Source of the DNA: Owenia fusiformis | Taxonomy: Eukaryota > Annelida > Polychaeta > Sabellida > Oweniidae | Direction: 5' to 3' | Length of the DNA: 64,000 nucleotides | NCBI GenBank assembly: GCA_903813345.2 | Contig: CAIIXF020000010.1 | Coordinates: 23,169,740-23,233,739, forward strand | Part shown: positions 21,801-36,800 of the stretch, piece by piece | Layout: every line of letters starts with the position of its first letter | Position numbering within the stretch: position 1 is the stretch's first letter | The notes under the pieces: model-generated | The model's database searches: none | What the model was told of the DNA's origin: nothing | Seen by the model: the letters and a program-made list of their open reading frames with translations, nothing else | Made by a program: the position numbers and the translations under genes

Positions 21801-24800
21801 TTTCAGATGAAAAACATAAACGAAATGCATGAAAAAAACTCCCCTGATTCATTCTACAAACAACTCGCGATCCTTTGGTCATACCTAAAACCTGATTTGA
21901 AAGTGGCGCACAACCAAATCCCATTTTTTGAGCCGACCTTTGAGACGGGATGATGGATCCTGAATCTGCCAGTATCCATTGTGCGCACAACACACGGTTT
22001 GTTTAAAATTAAATTTATATGCACGTCATTTGTACAAAATACAAATTCGCTAGAAAACTATCATTGCCAAAATTCCAAAGATTTTATCGCGATAGATTTA
22101 CATGTGACAGCAGTTGGGCCTAGCACATAGAAAATATGTGACATCGGAAATGGTTCTCAGTTAATTCCGGAAATAATAGTGAATGGCTATGCCGACATCG
22201 TTTGAGAAGCAAACTCCTATTATCCTATAAACTATGATCTAACGTGACTACCATTCAAGTATTTGTTTTATTATGCACCTTCTCAATCGATCTTTTGATT
22301 GTGCTACGATGTACTTACATTTTTAGAACGTTTGATTTTTCTTAAAACTCGAACAACTTCTGTCTACCTACGAAAACCAAGAACCTAAGATGTCCAAACT
22401 TAAAACCAAGAAATGAAATGGAAAGAAATCTTTGAAATTAAGATAATGAAATGGTTATTACACACATTGGATGCAATTTATTGCAGCTGATAACCAATTA
22501 TATAAGATGTCGAAATTGAAAAACAGTGAACAATGTATGATGTTGAAACTGAAAACCCAGATGATAAAACAGAAAAGGAAAAAATTGTAATCCTAAGAAC
22601 CGTGCAATAGTGCAAATCCACCATTACTCACACGATTCACTTATTCAAATACAGAGTATAATAAAACCCTGTATACTTAACCAATTCGTTTCATGATACT
22701 TTGGGGAGACCCTTGGAGGATTTAATGTCTAGCGTGGTTAGGTTGGTGGAATACTCTCTCATGCTACAAACTTAAGCTTGATATTATCAAATAATCTATC
22801 ATTTTTGACAAACTGTAATCTAATTTGTACACTTTAGGCTATTGTTTTCAATTTGATAAGAGCAATATTGTCGGTCTTAAATGCAACATTTCCTAAAAAG
22901 TTATGTTGTCCGAATTTATCATTTGTGGTGCAGAAATGTCATTACATTATGTGTTATAACATCTGGCGAATAATAGCTCTGTCATTTAGGCCAATGAACC
23001 AATGGGAATGGGGCAAACCAAACCTTAAGCTTTTTGGAGAGTACATAGGCTCCTGTAGCATGTAACCAAATACATGGTACTTGGTCGCCAAAATATCCTC
23101 ATTTTTATCGTGAGTTTCCATTGTTTCATCATGAAAGACAATTCACACATAGCGTGTGTCCGATTCCAGTCAATCCGAAAACGCTATTTTATATAACTGC
23201 ATTGGATTATATAACCAACAATCAACCCAATACACTAGAGCTTAACTCCTTAAATGATGCACAGGCACGGCGTATCTAAGAACGTACCCCTCAGTCACAT
23301 CAATAACGCAAGAATTAAAAACTCAGAAACGGAGCCCTGCTATACTAAGTCTAAACAACACCTAAATAGTATGATACGGAGGCGGATATGATGCATGTGG
23401 CAGAGTATCTTGAGCAATAGATGATATAGTTGAAGTGCTTTCTCCAATCAAATTGGAACTTATATCTGCATTAAATGTTATATTGTAATCACCATCTCTT
23501 CAGTTTTACATGGAATATTGTTTTCGTACAAACTCTTTTAGGTAAGATTAGGCTGACATCACCATATATCAACCATCTGGTTACGTAACTGCAAAAATGG
23601 TGCGTATCGGGACTTGTGACCCGTATTCTGATACTCATTACATCTTTCTGTTCTCACCTCGCAATGCACCTTCTAGAAAGGAACTGATTTCTCACGATGA
23701 GAGTTGCTTGTCGCATTGTGTTTTAGATGAACGATGACTTTCAATCAATAGCAAGTCACATTACATTCTCTCAAAATGGAATCAGAGGCATCCAAGCCTG
23801 TGTAGCTGTGTAGATAACGTCAGTGTGTACATTCAGTCCACTGGCGGTGATTGACGGATCAATTTTATGTTCATGTACAAGCCTGATATTCAGGTCTGTA
23901 CCGTTAGTAATAATGCAATAAGAACTTTTGAAAGATGTTAATCGTTTCAGATATCTTTAAAATAAAGTCGCATTATCTTTTCATAATCTCAAAACAATCA
24001 TTAATTTTTGACGAGAGTACATGATGCTTATTGCGAATATAAAAAGAAGGAACAGTCCTGTTTTGATAGAAGCAAGTGAATCAAACATTTTACAATGGAC
24101 ATCCATTGTGTTTGTTATAGAACATTTGAAGCAACTGAACCCTTGTGAATCATAATGAAGTGTTGACCAGACAGTGAGATTTTATATTTTTTCCGTGTCC
24201 CACATGGGTGTTAATGAGGCCATCACTCTAAACAATATAGTATACTCTAACAGTAAATCTAGACATTTGGAGAATTGATTCCCCGAGAGTAGATTAGAGT
24301 TGTCCCCTATAACGCTTGTTAAAGTGATATACTGGAACAGTCAAGCATGGCTGATTACAGGAACTGCTCTATTAATAACTCAATTACACGTTACTCCCCA
24401 TATGCTTTATTAACTTTCGTAGAGTTCCTAAAGTGCCCTTAAATAACTTCATATTTTGAACAAAATTTGTTTCTAGCTTCAGGGAGGGGCCTTTTATTCC
24501 CAGCCAAAACGAACTTACACTCTTAGACAACAGTGACTTATGATACCTCGGATTAGAACTTTTAGTCCTTCTAGTAGGCACATTTTAAACACCAGAGCAT
24601 TAACTTACTACCAAATGTAAAACTTCCACCATATTAAGTTTGAGAATATTTATCACGGGCTTTCAAGAGAAATGGGTCATAATTTGAAAAATATTGAAGT
24701 AATGTGGTGCGATAGAAACTATCAATACTAGAACATTTAGAGGGTTATTCAAATGTTGTTTTACTACAGAATACGCTCATTCTCGTACTCACTTATATAT

Positions 24801-27800
24801 AGTATAAATATGGAGAACGAAGTATAATCTTTAGAACATGTTATGCGACAGCAAGATTCCTGTTATGGATGAGAAATAATAGCCGAGGGCCTTGGCCCGA
24901 GGTTATTAGTTCTCATAAGATCCAGTACAAATGGTTTATCAAATTTGATTTCTTTTGTATTGACTATGAGGTTAGTGTATTGAGAAGTGATGGGTGTCAT
25001 AACTTCAGCTTCAGTGCACTGCATGGCCAGGTACAGTTTAAAATTTGATTTCTTTTGTGTTTCCTATTTAATGAGTGAATAGGGTATATTAGTACACTGC
25101 ATTTGACAGTCAATTGTCAATTCTTTAAAAACAATAGAAAAAGAATGCACTCATCTTTTTACACCTGTATATTCTTTAAAATAAACAACATTGCATTCTA
25201 TTGTGCTGCTGCCAAAGTGGATTTAACTCAAAATAAAATAAATCTCACATCGAGAAGTTATATCATATGGTAATGGCATACAGCCAAAATAAAATACTTT
25301 TATCATATCATACACTGCTGTTGGCATATTTATTTAGTACTGCCAAAATCAGATCTAGTATGGAGCGTCTCCTATCCAACATAATGCTTCGTCAACGGTA
25401 ATTCAAGTAATGAAGTAACTTAGGGAAAATTGAGTTATCTTATTTGTGTTTGAACTTAATCAGTATGACTGACAGTCAATTATGCCTCCCGACATAACTG
25501 TCACTCGCATACGGGGTATGAGATGCGTGACCATAAGTGCAGAGTTCTACGATGGCCGATAATCCACAATTTAGACACCTGTCAACTGGATTAAATCCTG
25601 GACAAATTACTATTTTATAATTCTTAGCTTTTATGACGTGTGGATATAATTTAGCGTTAATCTGTAAATTTTCGTGGGTTATGCCCAGGCTAGCATGACT
25701 TTTAATTTGAATTAAGAATATTATACATTTCCCGCGCGCGGACTAATATGTTAATTTCCCAAAGTTACCACAAATGAAACCTGGCGATGATGACATTCTA
25801 ATCGTACTAAACTGGCAACAAATCTTTTTTGCATTTCAGTGTATATTTTGATAAACGTGTTGTCCACCGTCATGTATAACACTGTAGCATACATTACTAT
25901 TAGAAGCAACTGAAGCAACTGAAGTGGTTTGAGGTTCGACAATATAGCATTTTTATCAATATATGCTAATCATCCGTCAAATGTCGGATGTAACTCAATA
26001 GTCTTATATGTTGTTTAAGTCGTTCGCTATACCGTTTAAACAAATCCGTTTGTGATTAAGACATCCATTGCGTTTTGCGATAGTCCATTAGAATTCGCTA
26101 TAGAGACATATTTCAGAGATTATTATCTTGACTATTCATTAGCTCAGATCAGCGGATAATCGCAACCAGCAAACAGCATATGAGCATATATGTTTGTTTT
26201 CTGAGATTGCATCGTTGACTTGAGCTTCTGTTTAAGTCCCAAGGAGCATCAAAGCAATTCTATACGACTTGTATTATTTAACGTTGTCTATTTCCAAAAT
26301 CTATTCGCATGGAAGACCGTAATTCTTATGCATGATTTTGATTGAAATTGAAAGAAGCAACAGACGCAGCCAGAGCGCTCACTTTGGAGGCTAACATCTC
26401 TAGAAAGAGTCAGTGTACAGTTGAATAGTTTCAAAGATATTACTCCAAGCTTCCAATGTGGCCATTTTTGCTGTGTTTATGCAAAACCTTTGAAAGTGTA
26501 ATACAGCTTCGTACCGGGGCTTCGTATAGAAGTAGTAGTGTATAAAATGACAGTTCCAACCCCGTTCTCTACAGGGTAATGTGAGGGGGATATAAAATAC
26601 TATGAAGGTAACTGGATCTCATAACAGAAAACGTGATATGGTTAGATTCTCAATATGCATTGGAGAGTTCAACGAGACATATCTGCAACAGGCCACCTGG
26701 AGATTTTTAATCAAATATATCGACATTTGATTTCACGATCGTAACCTCCTTAGTCTGTTGTACTATAGCGCTTTTTATCGTTGTGCAATGCACACGATTT
26801 ATTTCAAGAGTATTGTAGGGTCTTATTTCAAAGCCCCTTTTGCTCGGAAAAATGCAGCTATCTTGCTCTAAATCTATGAAAATATGTAGGCTGATATTTT
26901 GCGAAACGCATTTGCTTCGAGATTTTGGTATCGAACATATGCTTTTCGAATTTGATGGATACATTTGTAAATACATCAGTCAATCATCATATTGCTTTAA
27001 GAAGCCTTATTGATCGTCATGTCACTGTTAAACATCATTCTCGGTTTACAGCTTTTCATATTTAATAAAATACTTATTCTAAAATACACGATTAAATTGG
27101 TCCCCAGACTAACAAACATTATATTGACCACATTTGGCAATTTCAGATTAAAATCAATTATAGTCAGAAATTGGTGAGTGGACCAGTTTATGTTTTGTCT
27201 TATTTTGCTGACTAAATAGCTTACTTTTGAGGTATCCATATCATCAGTGAATTATGTGGATTATCAGGCCTATTGAATTGGTGAAATTCAATGAGGGAAA
27301 GGTCCACAGACGTTCATAGACATCTGTTTATAACATATCCATGAAAGTAACAGTCAATCATAAGGCGAATAAATCAAATTGTTCTTTAATTGTAAATTCC
27401 AAAGGAAGAAAGGCTAATCAAATAGACAATAACCATAAAAATAGTATTCACAGGCTAATCAAATCGACAATCACCATAAAACTAGTATTCACAGACTGGC
27501 ATACAGCTCCAATAAAACGTAACTGTTTAAATTAATGGAATGGTTTCCCCGGGTTGATTAAGTATTGCTTGGGATGGGGCTAAATTGATTCAAAATATAT
27601 TACATTGTATAATATACATGTTAAAACAACGTATACATAACCAGTAAAGAATTACAACTCCACTCTTTCAATACCAAGATGCCAATTGTCAGTTTTTTCA
27701 AAGTAACACTAAAAATTAAGATTTATACGTTCGGATGTACTTTTGACATGACGTAAACAAGACAGCGTTAATGTTTAACGACTAAGAACAATTTTCATGC

Positions 27801-30800
27801 GAATAAATATCATCATAATTGTGATTTATTGTCTGCAATTGTTAAAAGCAATTATTTCAGGTATTCAGAAAGAATTTTGGGCATCGGAAATGGTAACTAA
27901 TTAATTATGGAAGCAATTTAAAAGTACAATAGTAAAAGTGATAATTTAGACCCGAGCGTTGGTAAAGACGATGATATAGGATTCTTTAATAATCTACTGG
28001 GTGTCAAGAAAGTCATTGAATGTAGTACTTAATTGTCAATTTTAACAAATTCTATATATGTCACCTTTACAGGTGATTGGGGTGTGACCTCGAAACAAAC
28101 GTTTACGCTACAAGGAACTTCATTGCTATAATGCGTTGTTCACATTTGCTTCGATTTTCACTACGGCGCCCGGCCGATTGAGTATTTTGTTCAAAAATAA
28201 ACACTCAATCGGCCGGGCGCCGGCCGATGGATCGGATCAAATGTGACCCAGGCATAAGCGAAAGCCATGACACACCTTGGAACTGAGAACAAATTCACTA
28301 TAACACAGAAACAATTATAAACTGAAATATATGGTACATTACCACGTCTCATGCCAAAATAGTACATTGAAAAAATGTTTTCAGAATCAATATTTTATTT
28401 TAGGATCGGACGGAGCTCAACAGTTGTGTCATTAGGTTCTGTGTATCTTATCTTCTTAGAAAGTTTTGAAAATTGAGTGCAAAAATACTGAACGCTGGTT
28501 ATTGAACGTGTCGTGAATGGGAATTCATATGGTGTCAGACTAGACTCTCCCTCCGAGGATGTTCTCAATTTTTAATTAGACTCCAGATTGAAAATCTGGA
28601 GTCTATTGCTTTTGCCTGTTTTCTTATTCTTATTATTATTATTCTTCCTCTACCCACGTTTTCTCGCTAACTAGAAGAGCTTACTTTAATCTGCCTACAT
28701 GGCTAACATAGCTCAGTAACCTAGTTTCTCGGAAATTAGGTCAAATTTTTATCTATGTCAAAGGTCAAGAACTAGGTCACGTCCTACATTTTCAACATTC
28801 TGACATTTATCTTCCTACATCTTTCATCTAACTCCTTCATCTTACTTTCATCATGTAGCTCAGAAAAAGCCCTTTCATAAGTGTGCCATCAGATTTTTGA
28901 TTACTCTTACCGATTTTGAGATATGGCGTCCGGAAAGTAGGTCAGAACAAAAAGTTCTCTAAATTCAACATGTGAGTTATGAAATAAGTGTAGAATGATC
29001 TCAGGAATCCAAATCTGCAAACCAAATTTCAATCCGACTTCCGGTTCGGAAGTTATGGCGTTTTGAAAGCTCAAAAATCGCTAAATTTGGTGCCTATGTT
29101 AAGTCAATGGGAAAAAAGACTTTTTCGAAGTGTAAAATACAAGATATAGACTGAGTACAGCTTAACATAATGAATGCTTATAAAAGAAGGGGACCTCAAA
29201 AGCTACATAGCTTCAAAATTTGGACACCAAAATGCCTAGGTCAAAATCTAGGTCAAATTCATAGTTTTTCCTTATTTCTACGATTCTGACACTACACTTT
29301 AATAATTTACTTCAAAATTTTGTATACAGGTAGCAAAGAGTGTGCTTATAGTGTTAGCCTTTTGCCGTCAGAAAATATTTTGACCCACTTTTGAGATATG
29401 GTGTCCGAAAAGTAGGTCGAAATAAACAGTTCTCCAAATTTAACATATGAGCTATGAATTAAGGGTAGAATTTTCCCAGGAATCCGAATCTGCAAACCAA
29501 ATTTCAATCCGACTTTCGGTTCGGAAGTTATGGCGTTTTGAAAGCTCAAAAATCGCTAAATTTGGTGCCCCATGCATGTTATGTCAATGAGAAAAAAGAT
29601 TTTGTTGAAGTGTAAAATACCAGATATAAACTGAGTACAGCTTAACATTCTGAAAGCCTATAAAAGAAGGGGACCTCGAAGGCTATCTAGCTTTAAAATT
29701 TGGACACCAAAATGCCTAGGTCAAAATCTAGGTCAAATTCATAGTTTTTCCTTATTTTTGCGATTCTGACATTACACTTTAATGATTTGCTTCGAAATTT
29801 TGTATTCAGGTAGCAAAGAGTGTGCTTATAGTGTTGGCGTTCTGCCGTTAGAAAGTATTTTGACCCACTTTTGAGATATGGTGTCTGAAAAGTAGGTCAA
29901 AATAAAAAGTTCTCCAAATTTAACGTATGAGTTATGAATTAAGGGTAGATTTTTCTCAGGAATCAGAATCTTTAAACCAAATTTCGATCCAACTTCTGAT
30001 TGGATAGTTATAGCGGTTTGAAGTTTTGAAAAGTCGATATGATGATATCCCCATGTTAAGCCAATGGATTTGAAGATAACATTCTTAAGAGTTGTCTAAA
30101 CGTCTATATTCTAGCTGACTCAGCTTATTCTGAATGACTCAGCTTACAAGTATTTGGATGACTCAGCTTAAAAAAAGTCTGAAATCTGGAGTCTTAAATT
30201 GAACTTGTTCAATTTACATGTCTAGTTATTAATAAGTTTATTGGTCTCTTGAACATGTAATGTACATCGAGATATAAGTCCAATAAAACAAATAACAAAT
30301 AAAACATTCATGTACATGCATGGCAAAACAATACTTACAATCTAATTTTAACAATCACTAAGTACTTTACTAAATAGCATAAAATGATTTCACATCAGTT
30401 TTGTTAACAACTCTTTGGTAATATTGTGAACTCTTGTAAAATATTCACCAATTATTTCATTAATTGCATCATCGTGCGCTAACAGGGAGTATAAAAATAG
30501 ACTACTTTTATTAAAATGAGAAAAACTATTGTTTATACTTTTTATTTTACTGAGATATTGAGATCGAGCTAGTTTTAGTTCTGATTGAGAACAACAAGTT
30601 TTTTTACTTCGCCCTCGTTCAATTGGGAAGTTATGCATCGATAATTATTTAATAATTGATATTATTGCTGGAATATTTGGATGGGTCGACCGAGTGATGA
30701 AAAGGTACGGTACCAGGTAGTATTGTAAGAATGGTCTGGCAATGGAATGCACATTTTTACACCAGAGTATACCTCTAGTCATATGTAATACCTGGTTGGT

Positions 30801-33800
30801 TTAAAATATAAGCATGGGCGCCTGTAGGTTATCATGTTCTCTGTCAGTGATACTAAGTAATCCATTTCATCATTCTGGCCTGTCGTTTGTGAATTATATC
30901 GCTTCTAGCGGTGTCAATTATGTCTAATGAGCTTTGAGTTATGTTCGGAACATTGTCAATAACTTTCACTTTTCTCTCTACAGAATGAGAAGTGAAACAA
31001 TATATTTTAATTTATTTATGAACTATTTGGAAATTAACATGGGGCCATAACATTTGTAAATATCTTGATACTTTGAACCAGATTAGATTGCATGCACAGC
31101 ACCTTCAGTGAATACCACGCCAAGGTATCATCCCGAGTGTACCGATCATAGCAAGATGAAGGATTATGATGAAAAGGAAATATAGCTTTCCTATTTGGCC
31201 AAACAACTTTCAAAGTAGAAGCTTCTATTAATGTACAAATTCAATTTTCTGTTCCATATGATTCAGTAGTCCATTGAGTGTTTCTAATTTGATATGACCA
31301 TTGGTTTTTACTTAGAAGTATCAAAAATAGTTTTGTATGTCGTCACCTCAAATACACATTGGAAAATAATTGACATCCGTCATGTCCACATAAGCCAAGA
31401 TATTGATTAACACTTTATAACAGCATCAAATGACAAATTTTATTTATTGCCATTCAAAATTGAATGCCAATAGTATGAACAGTGATTCCTGAGTATCATT
31501 AAATGGAAGTTATGGATAAGATTCAATTTTAATCTTGATGTATTTTTGCATGCAATGTGGATACGCATATAATATAGAATTATTCCAGTAAAGTTCAAAA
31601 TACCCTAGACAACGTTTGTTGTGAGTAATTTTTTATCATATCGTCCGACTACATATAATATCATCAACAAACCGACATTCTCAATATAAGAGTCGGAAAC
31701 TGGCAGTTGGCATATAGGTAAATAAACACGAACGATACCTCCCAATGTAAAAAATATCAAGGTGTGCCAATACTGTCTCTTCTAACCGAAAATCATCCTC
31801 GATCACTCGGCTCCCGTTTGGAACAGTGGAGACCGAACGTGTGAAAATGATCTACAGTGCCTCTTAAACGTTTTTGATGTGTTGTTTTGCTAAACATGTT
31901 GAATAGATGGGAGGCATGCGATGTTATTCAAACAAACGGAATTTGATTTGTTTAATAACGCTGAGAGGTAATAGGCTTAAAGAATGCCCATTTGTACAGC
32001 AGATATTGTATATTTAGAAGGTTGTGTAGACCTCATGAGTTAAGACATCTTAGAGCTAAGAATGTTGTATGATGCTATAAAAATTATGTTAAATACTGAG
32101 TCTAAGTATAGGAAGAACTTCCAGACTGTCAAATATACTGTGTTTGTTAAAATCTTTATAGAGTATGTTTTGCAGTAAGCTAGTAAATTTATATTAAAAG
32201 TAAGCCAATAATTTGGAAAGGAGATGGCAATTTCTGTTTTTAATATGTACACTTTTTGTCTCTCCAAAAGGATCAATGATAAACCCCAAGTACAGATTCA
32301 TTGCAAAACAGTTACTTTTATCAATTATGATTCATGAACATCTCTTTAATGAAATTAGGTCATTGGGATTAAAAGGTCATTCAGTAGGTTTAAGTTTCAC
32401 TATGCAAATCATTCTAAATATCATTTAGGGGTTAGTTCACTCAAGACTATTTTAGTATGTTGTTGACAATATTATTAATCAATACATCAAAATATCATGA
32501 CTTGACAAAATTGATACAGAAAATCTACATAGTAGTGCTCATATGTTATGTTGCATATTTCTCTTGAAATTGATTATTTGTGATATCATGGATGATCTTA
32601 GAATGTGTCCAATTTTCGGAAAATCAACATTGAGACAAAATCATTTCTTGAGGTTTTATGAGAAATTCAGAAGGAAATTCCAAAGAAGACACGAAATGAA
32701 AGTCTCATTTAATATTTCAATTGAATAATGAAGAATAGGCAATGGTATAACACCTAGTAAAAGATCAAATGACTGAAATTCCTGGCCTCTGAGCAAGAAC
32801 ACCTCAACGCTCATCCATTGGATAAATTCTCAAGAAATCATCATGACAGCAGAATGATCAGTCAAGACCATTGCATGACATGTGATTTCAAAGTCAAATG
32901 TTAGATAATGAGTTGGAAGAGGAAGAAAAGAGAACTGCTAAACACTTGAATGGAGAAAATGATCAGCTTACACCTATCTAGGGAGGTTTCTAAGAATGGG
33001 GTAATGAGAACACCTGAAAGCACTGTGTGTGATTGCATTGAACGCAGTTCCAAAATATCGCTCAGAAGGTGCAACCACACCTAGAGATAACTTAAAGGTT
33101 GCTGGAAGACTTCCTCATTAATGATCTTACCCTCTATACTCACAAAATGCAGCTTAACAAGAAGCTAAAAGAATGTGATGGGTTTAAACAAACGATGTGT
33201 AACCTTTTGGTTGATATAAAAATCTTTCATTTTATTTTCTTTCAAAAGTGGGCACATTTTTAAAATGGCTATAACAAGAAGAATATTGAATGTAACCATG
33301 GGCTCTATCAGATGGTAGAGCCCATGATGTAACGTAACAAATTTGCCCTCACATCATCCATAGATTGTAGTTTCTGTACATGAAAAATGAAGCTGATTAC
33401 ATATGTATTAAAGAATTTGTTTCATTTTTGGAGGTTTCTGTTTTTTTGGTCACCCTGTTACCTGCAGATGTTACGTAATGTAATATCAAATGCTTTTTAA
33501 TGATATCGTTTTTATCAACGAGAATAAGAGTGTTGATATTGATTGCAACACAAGGAAACGGAAACGATATGAAGAAGATAGCGAGCTATTCGGTTTATCC
33601 CACGATTTTTCAGATTTCATCATTTCTTATCTTCAGGTGTACGCATTTGAAAACACATACATTTCTTGCTTTCAACTCCATCAATGTATAAATTTTGTCA
33701 TTGATATTAACGCTGTTATTTCACTAATAATATGGTTATGTTTTCTCTATTAGGACTATTGATTGATCATACATGTTAAGTTTTAAGTTACAATGTTGCA

Positions 33801-36800
33801 TTAATAGTAAGTGATGTAGAACCTCCAGTTTGAGTGTCATGGGATAAAGTGATACATGTGTGATTGTTGAAATTACAATATTGGCAAAATTGATGAGGGT
33901 AGCCACTGTCCGAATAATGACTCCATTGGTATGCATGAATCTGGAATGTTTATTGAAGCTTCAACACCGACTACCCGTTAATTCAATAGGAAGCAATAAT
34001 CGCCTTAAGCAAAGGTCCCTATAATGTTAACACATTTTTTCCATTATCTGTCCACGGCGATGGTCCATTTAAGAATTGTCTTTACTTATCTTTTATCGCG
34101 TTCCTTATTCACGCCTAACCATCAACAATGTACAGTGGCAAAATATACGGGTGTACAGTTAAGCTGTACGTTATCATATACAGTATTGACGATTTGAAGC
34201 AAAAAATGTGATGTAGGTTTTAAAAACAATATCTAAAAAAGATGATGAAGTATTTCATGTTTGATTTCATGTGCATACTCTTGGCAATATTTTTAGCTTT
34301 CTAATTACGTTAACAGATTCTCGAGCAGTGGTCGAGTTTTTTCAAGGAAATTCCACCTACATAATTGACCGATTGGAAAATGTTGATTATATTCAAATTG
34401 TAATTAATCATGCATTTTCCCTTAGCGTCTGAGAGTGTCACAAATTAGGACGGATTGAGATTTAATAAATATTCACGTTTTGGCTACAATTAGAAAATCA
34501 GAATTGTACGTTGTCAACTCGAGTGTACGTTGTCTATTTAAATGAAATGGCTTGAACAATTATAGTGTTATCTTATTTCGAATTTTGAAATAAAATTATA
34601 GCATTGTTTAAGATTACATTTCATAAATTTCATTAAATAGACAACACTCGAGTTGACAATGTACAATTCTGATTTCTTTAATTATAGCCAAAACGCGAAT
34701 ATCTATTTAAACGTGAATAGTTATTAAACCATCCTTCCTAAATTGTGTAGTTTATAAAGCACATTCTTATAAAAAAAATTAACACTCTCAGACTGTGGTG
34801 GAAAAATGATTAATGAAAATGTAAATATAACCAATATTTTTCAATCGGTCAATTGTGTAGGTGGAGTTACCGAGACAAAAACCCAAGCATTGCTCGAGAA
34901 TTTGCTAACGTAATTAGACAGTTAAAAGTCTTGCCAAGAGCTTGCGCATGAAGTTAAACAAGAAATACTATTCATGATACTCCTCAAATAAATTTTTAAA
35001 TTCGACATCAAAGTTTTTGCTTCAAATCGTTAATACATGACAACGTACAGCCGAACTGTGCACCAGTATATTTTGTCAAGCTGTACTTTGTCGATGGTTA
35101 GGCGTGATTGCTAGCTATTTTGCGTGGCATTTAGGAAGAGCCTCGTGGTAAATACGATAATTTCTCATTGTTAGAAAGTGTTTCATTTCTTAGCTATTAA
35201 CACAAAATCGTTTGCTTGATTTTAAACCTACATTTAGCAAGACAACAGCTCAGTGATATAATCACCTCAGGGTTATGTCAGTATAAAGTCATTATATAGG
35301 ATACTGGGTGCCCTCTTCAATGGTTATCTGTCCCATTCAAAAAAGCTATTACTAGGCTCTGGGCCCATTTGGGAATACTGGGAGGCTCGTACATAGCATT
35401 AAAGTATTAAGATTATGAACGATTGTAACATCATTTGATAAGAGCTTTCCTGGTTAATAATATGACTTTTCTTGGCTGCACTGAACGATTTGCACGATTT
35501 CATCTTGTCGGATGCAATGATGTGTGATTAATTAGGATTCTATCCCGACCTTTCTTATCGCAAATCCTCTACTTGAAATTGGTACATGGTCAAATCATTT
35601 GGGAAATTAATAGCCGATGTTTAGTTAAAGATTTCGTGTAACTTATGTCAAATATGAGTATAACTTTAGTGGAAATTAGACTAACATATTCGTTTACAAC
35701 GGTATCAATGCTCAGTTTTGAATCTAGAACTACGACTGATTTTCATAACAACAGAGATGGTAGAGATGGTAAAAATGAATTAGACAACCTATCAATTATG
35801 TCACTTCTCCTTGGCCGGCGATCAACACATATCTTTGACAAGAGCGATCCACAAGAGCGCATTTTAGTACGTGAGTAGTGTAGAAAACGTGGCTATCATC
35901 GTTAAGAAGGGAGGCTGGCTATCACTGGTGATCCACTCGATTACGCTGGTTACCAAAACGACTCGTTTTGGTAACAAAATGTCGGAACGTCGAAGGTACG
36001 ATTTTTCTCTTTTCCTCATTTAACGCCTTGTAGGCAGAATTCCCAAGACATTTTTTAACACAAACGTGTATCAGTATCATATGTTTAAGAAAATGTACAT
36101 ATTTGCGAACAAATAGTTCAGAAGACAACAGAATTGTCGATTTAATTCCTCACTTAAGTTACATAAACGGTTTTTCGGAAAACAGTTAAGATCTGCACTT
36201 TTAACCCAAACCGTTTATGTAACTTAAGTGAGGAATTAAATCGACGATTCTGTCTTTTGAGCTATTTTTTCGCAATCATGTACATTTTCTAAAACATATG
36301 ATACTGATACAAGTTTGTGAGAAAAAACGTCGTGGGGATTCTGCGTACAACGCGTGAAAAAAGGAAAAAAGAAAAATCGCACCTTCGACGTTCCGACATT
36401 TTGTTATCAAAACGAACCGTTTCGGTAACCATCGTAATCGAGTGGATCACCAGTGGCTATGGAGAAATGAGCGTATTATTGGTGTCTTATGACGGGCGCT
36501 TTAATATCTTGAATCATGTGAGATGAAAAGAACGAGGATGTTTTCAAATGTTCCATTTAGTGTATTTGTAAAGTATCGAATGCGAACTTATCTTGATGAT
36601 GCTTTACAACAGCTGGTAGCTAGATATTAGTATATGTGATTGAAATAAAGTTATCATTTGTGTCATTTATTAATCATAATTCATCCTAAGAAGTTATCAT
36701 ATCTTTCATTTAATAGCCACATAATAAATCGCGAACATTTTCACCAAATAAACCAACTGCATCGGCAAAAACACATTTATCAGTACGTTTGTAGAAATGT

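Noticed and set aside
23620-23760. Possible second copy of receptor exon 1 in the duplicated block
   Set aside because: A short ATG-led stretch (MRVACRIVF then stop) has no signal-peptide length or donor like exon 1.
25734-25742. CCGCGCGCGG motif in AT-rich sequence as promoter or CpG island
   Set aside because: A single short word with no surrounding CpG enrichment.
32800-33200. Faint coiled-coil-like coding traces ([12 protein letters not shown])
   Set aside because: Stops in all frames and no identifiable parent gene; too weak to call a pseudogene.
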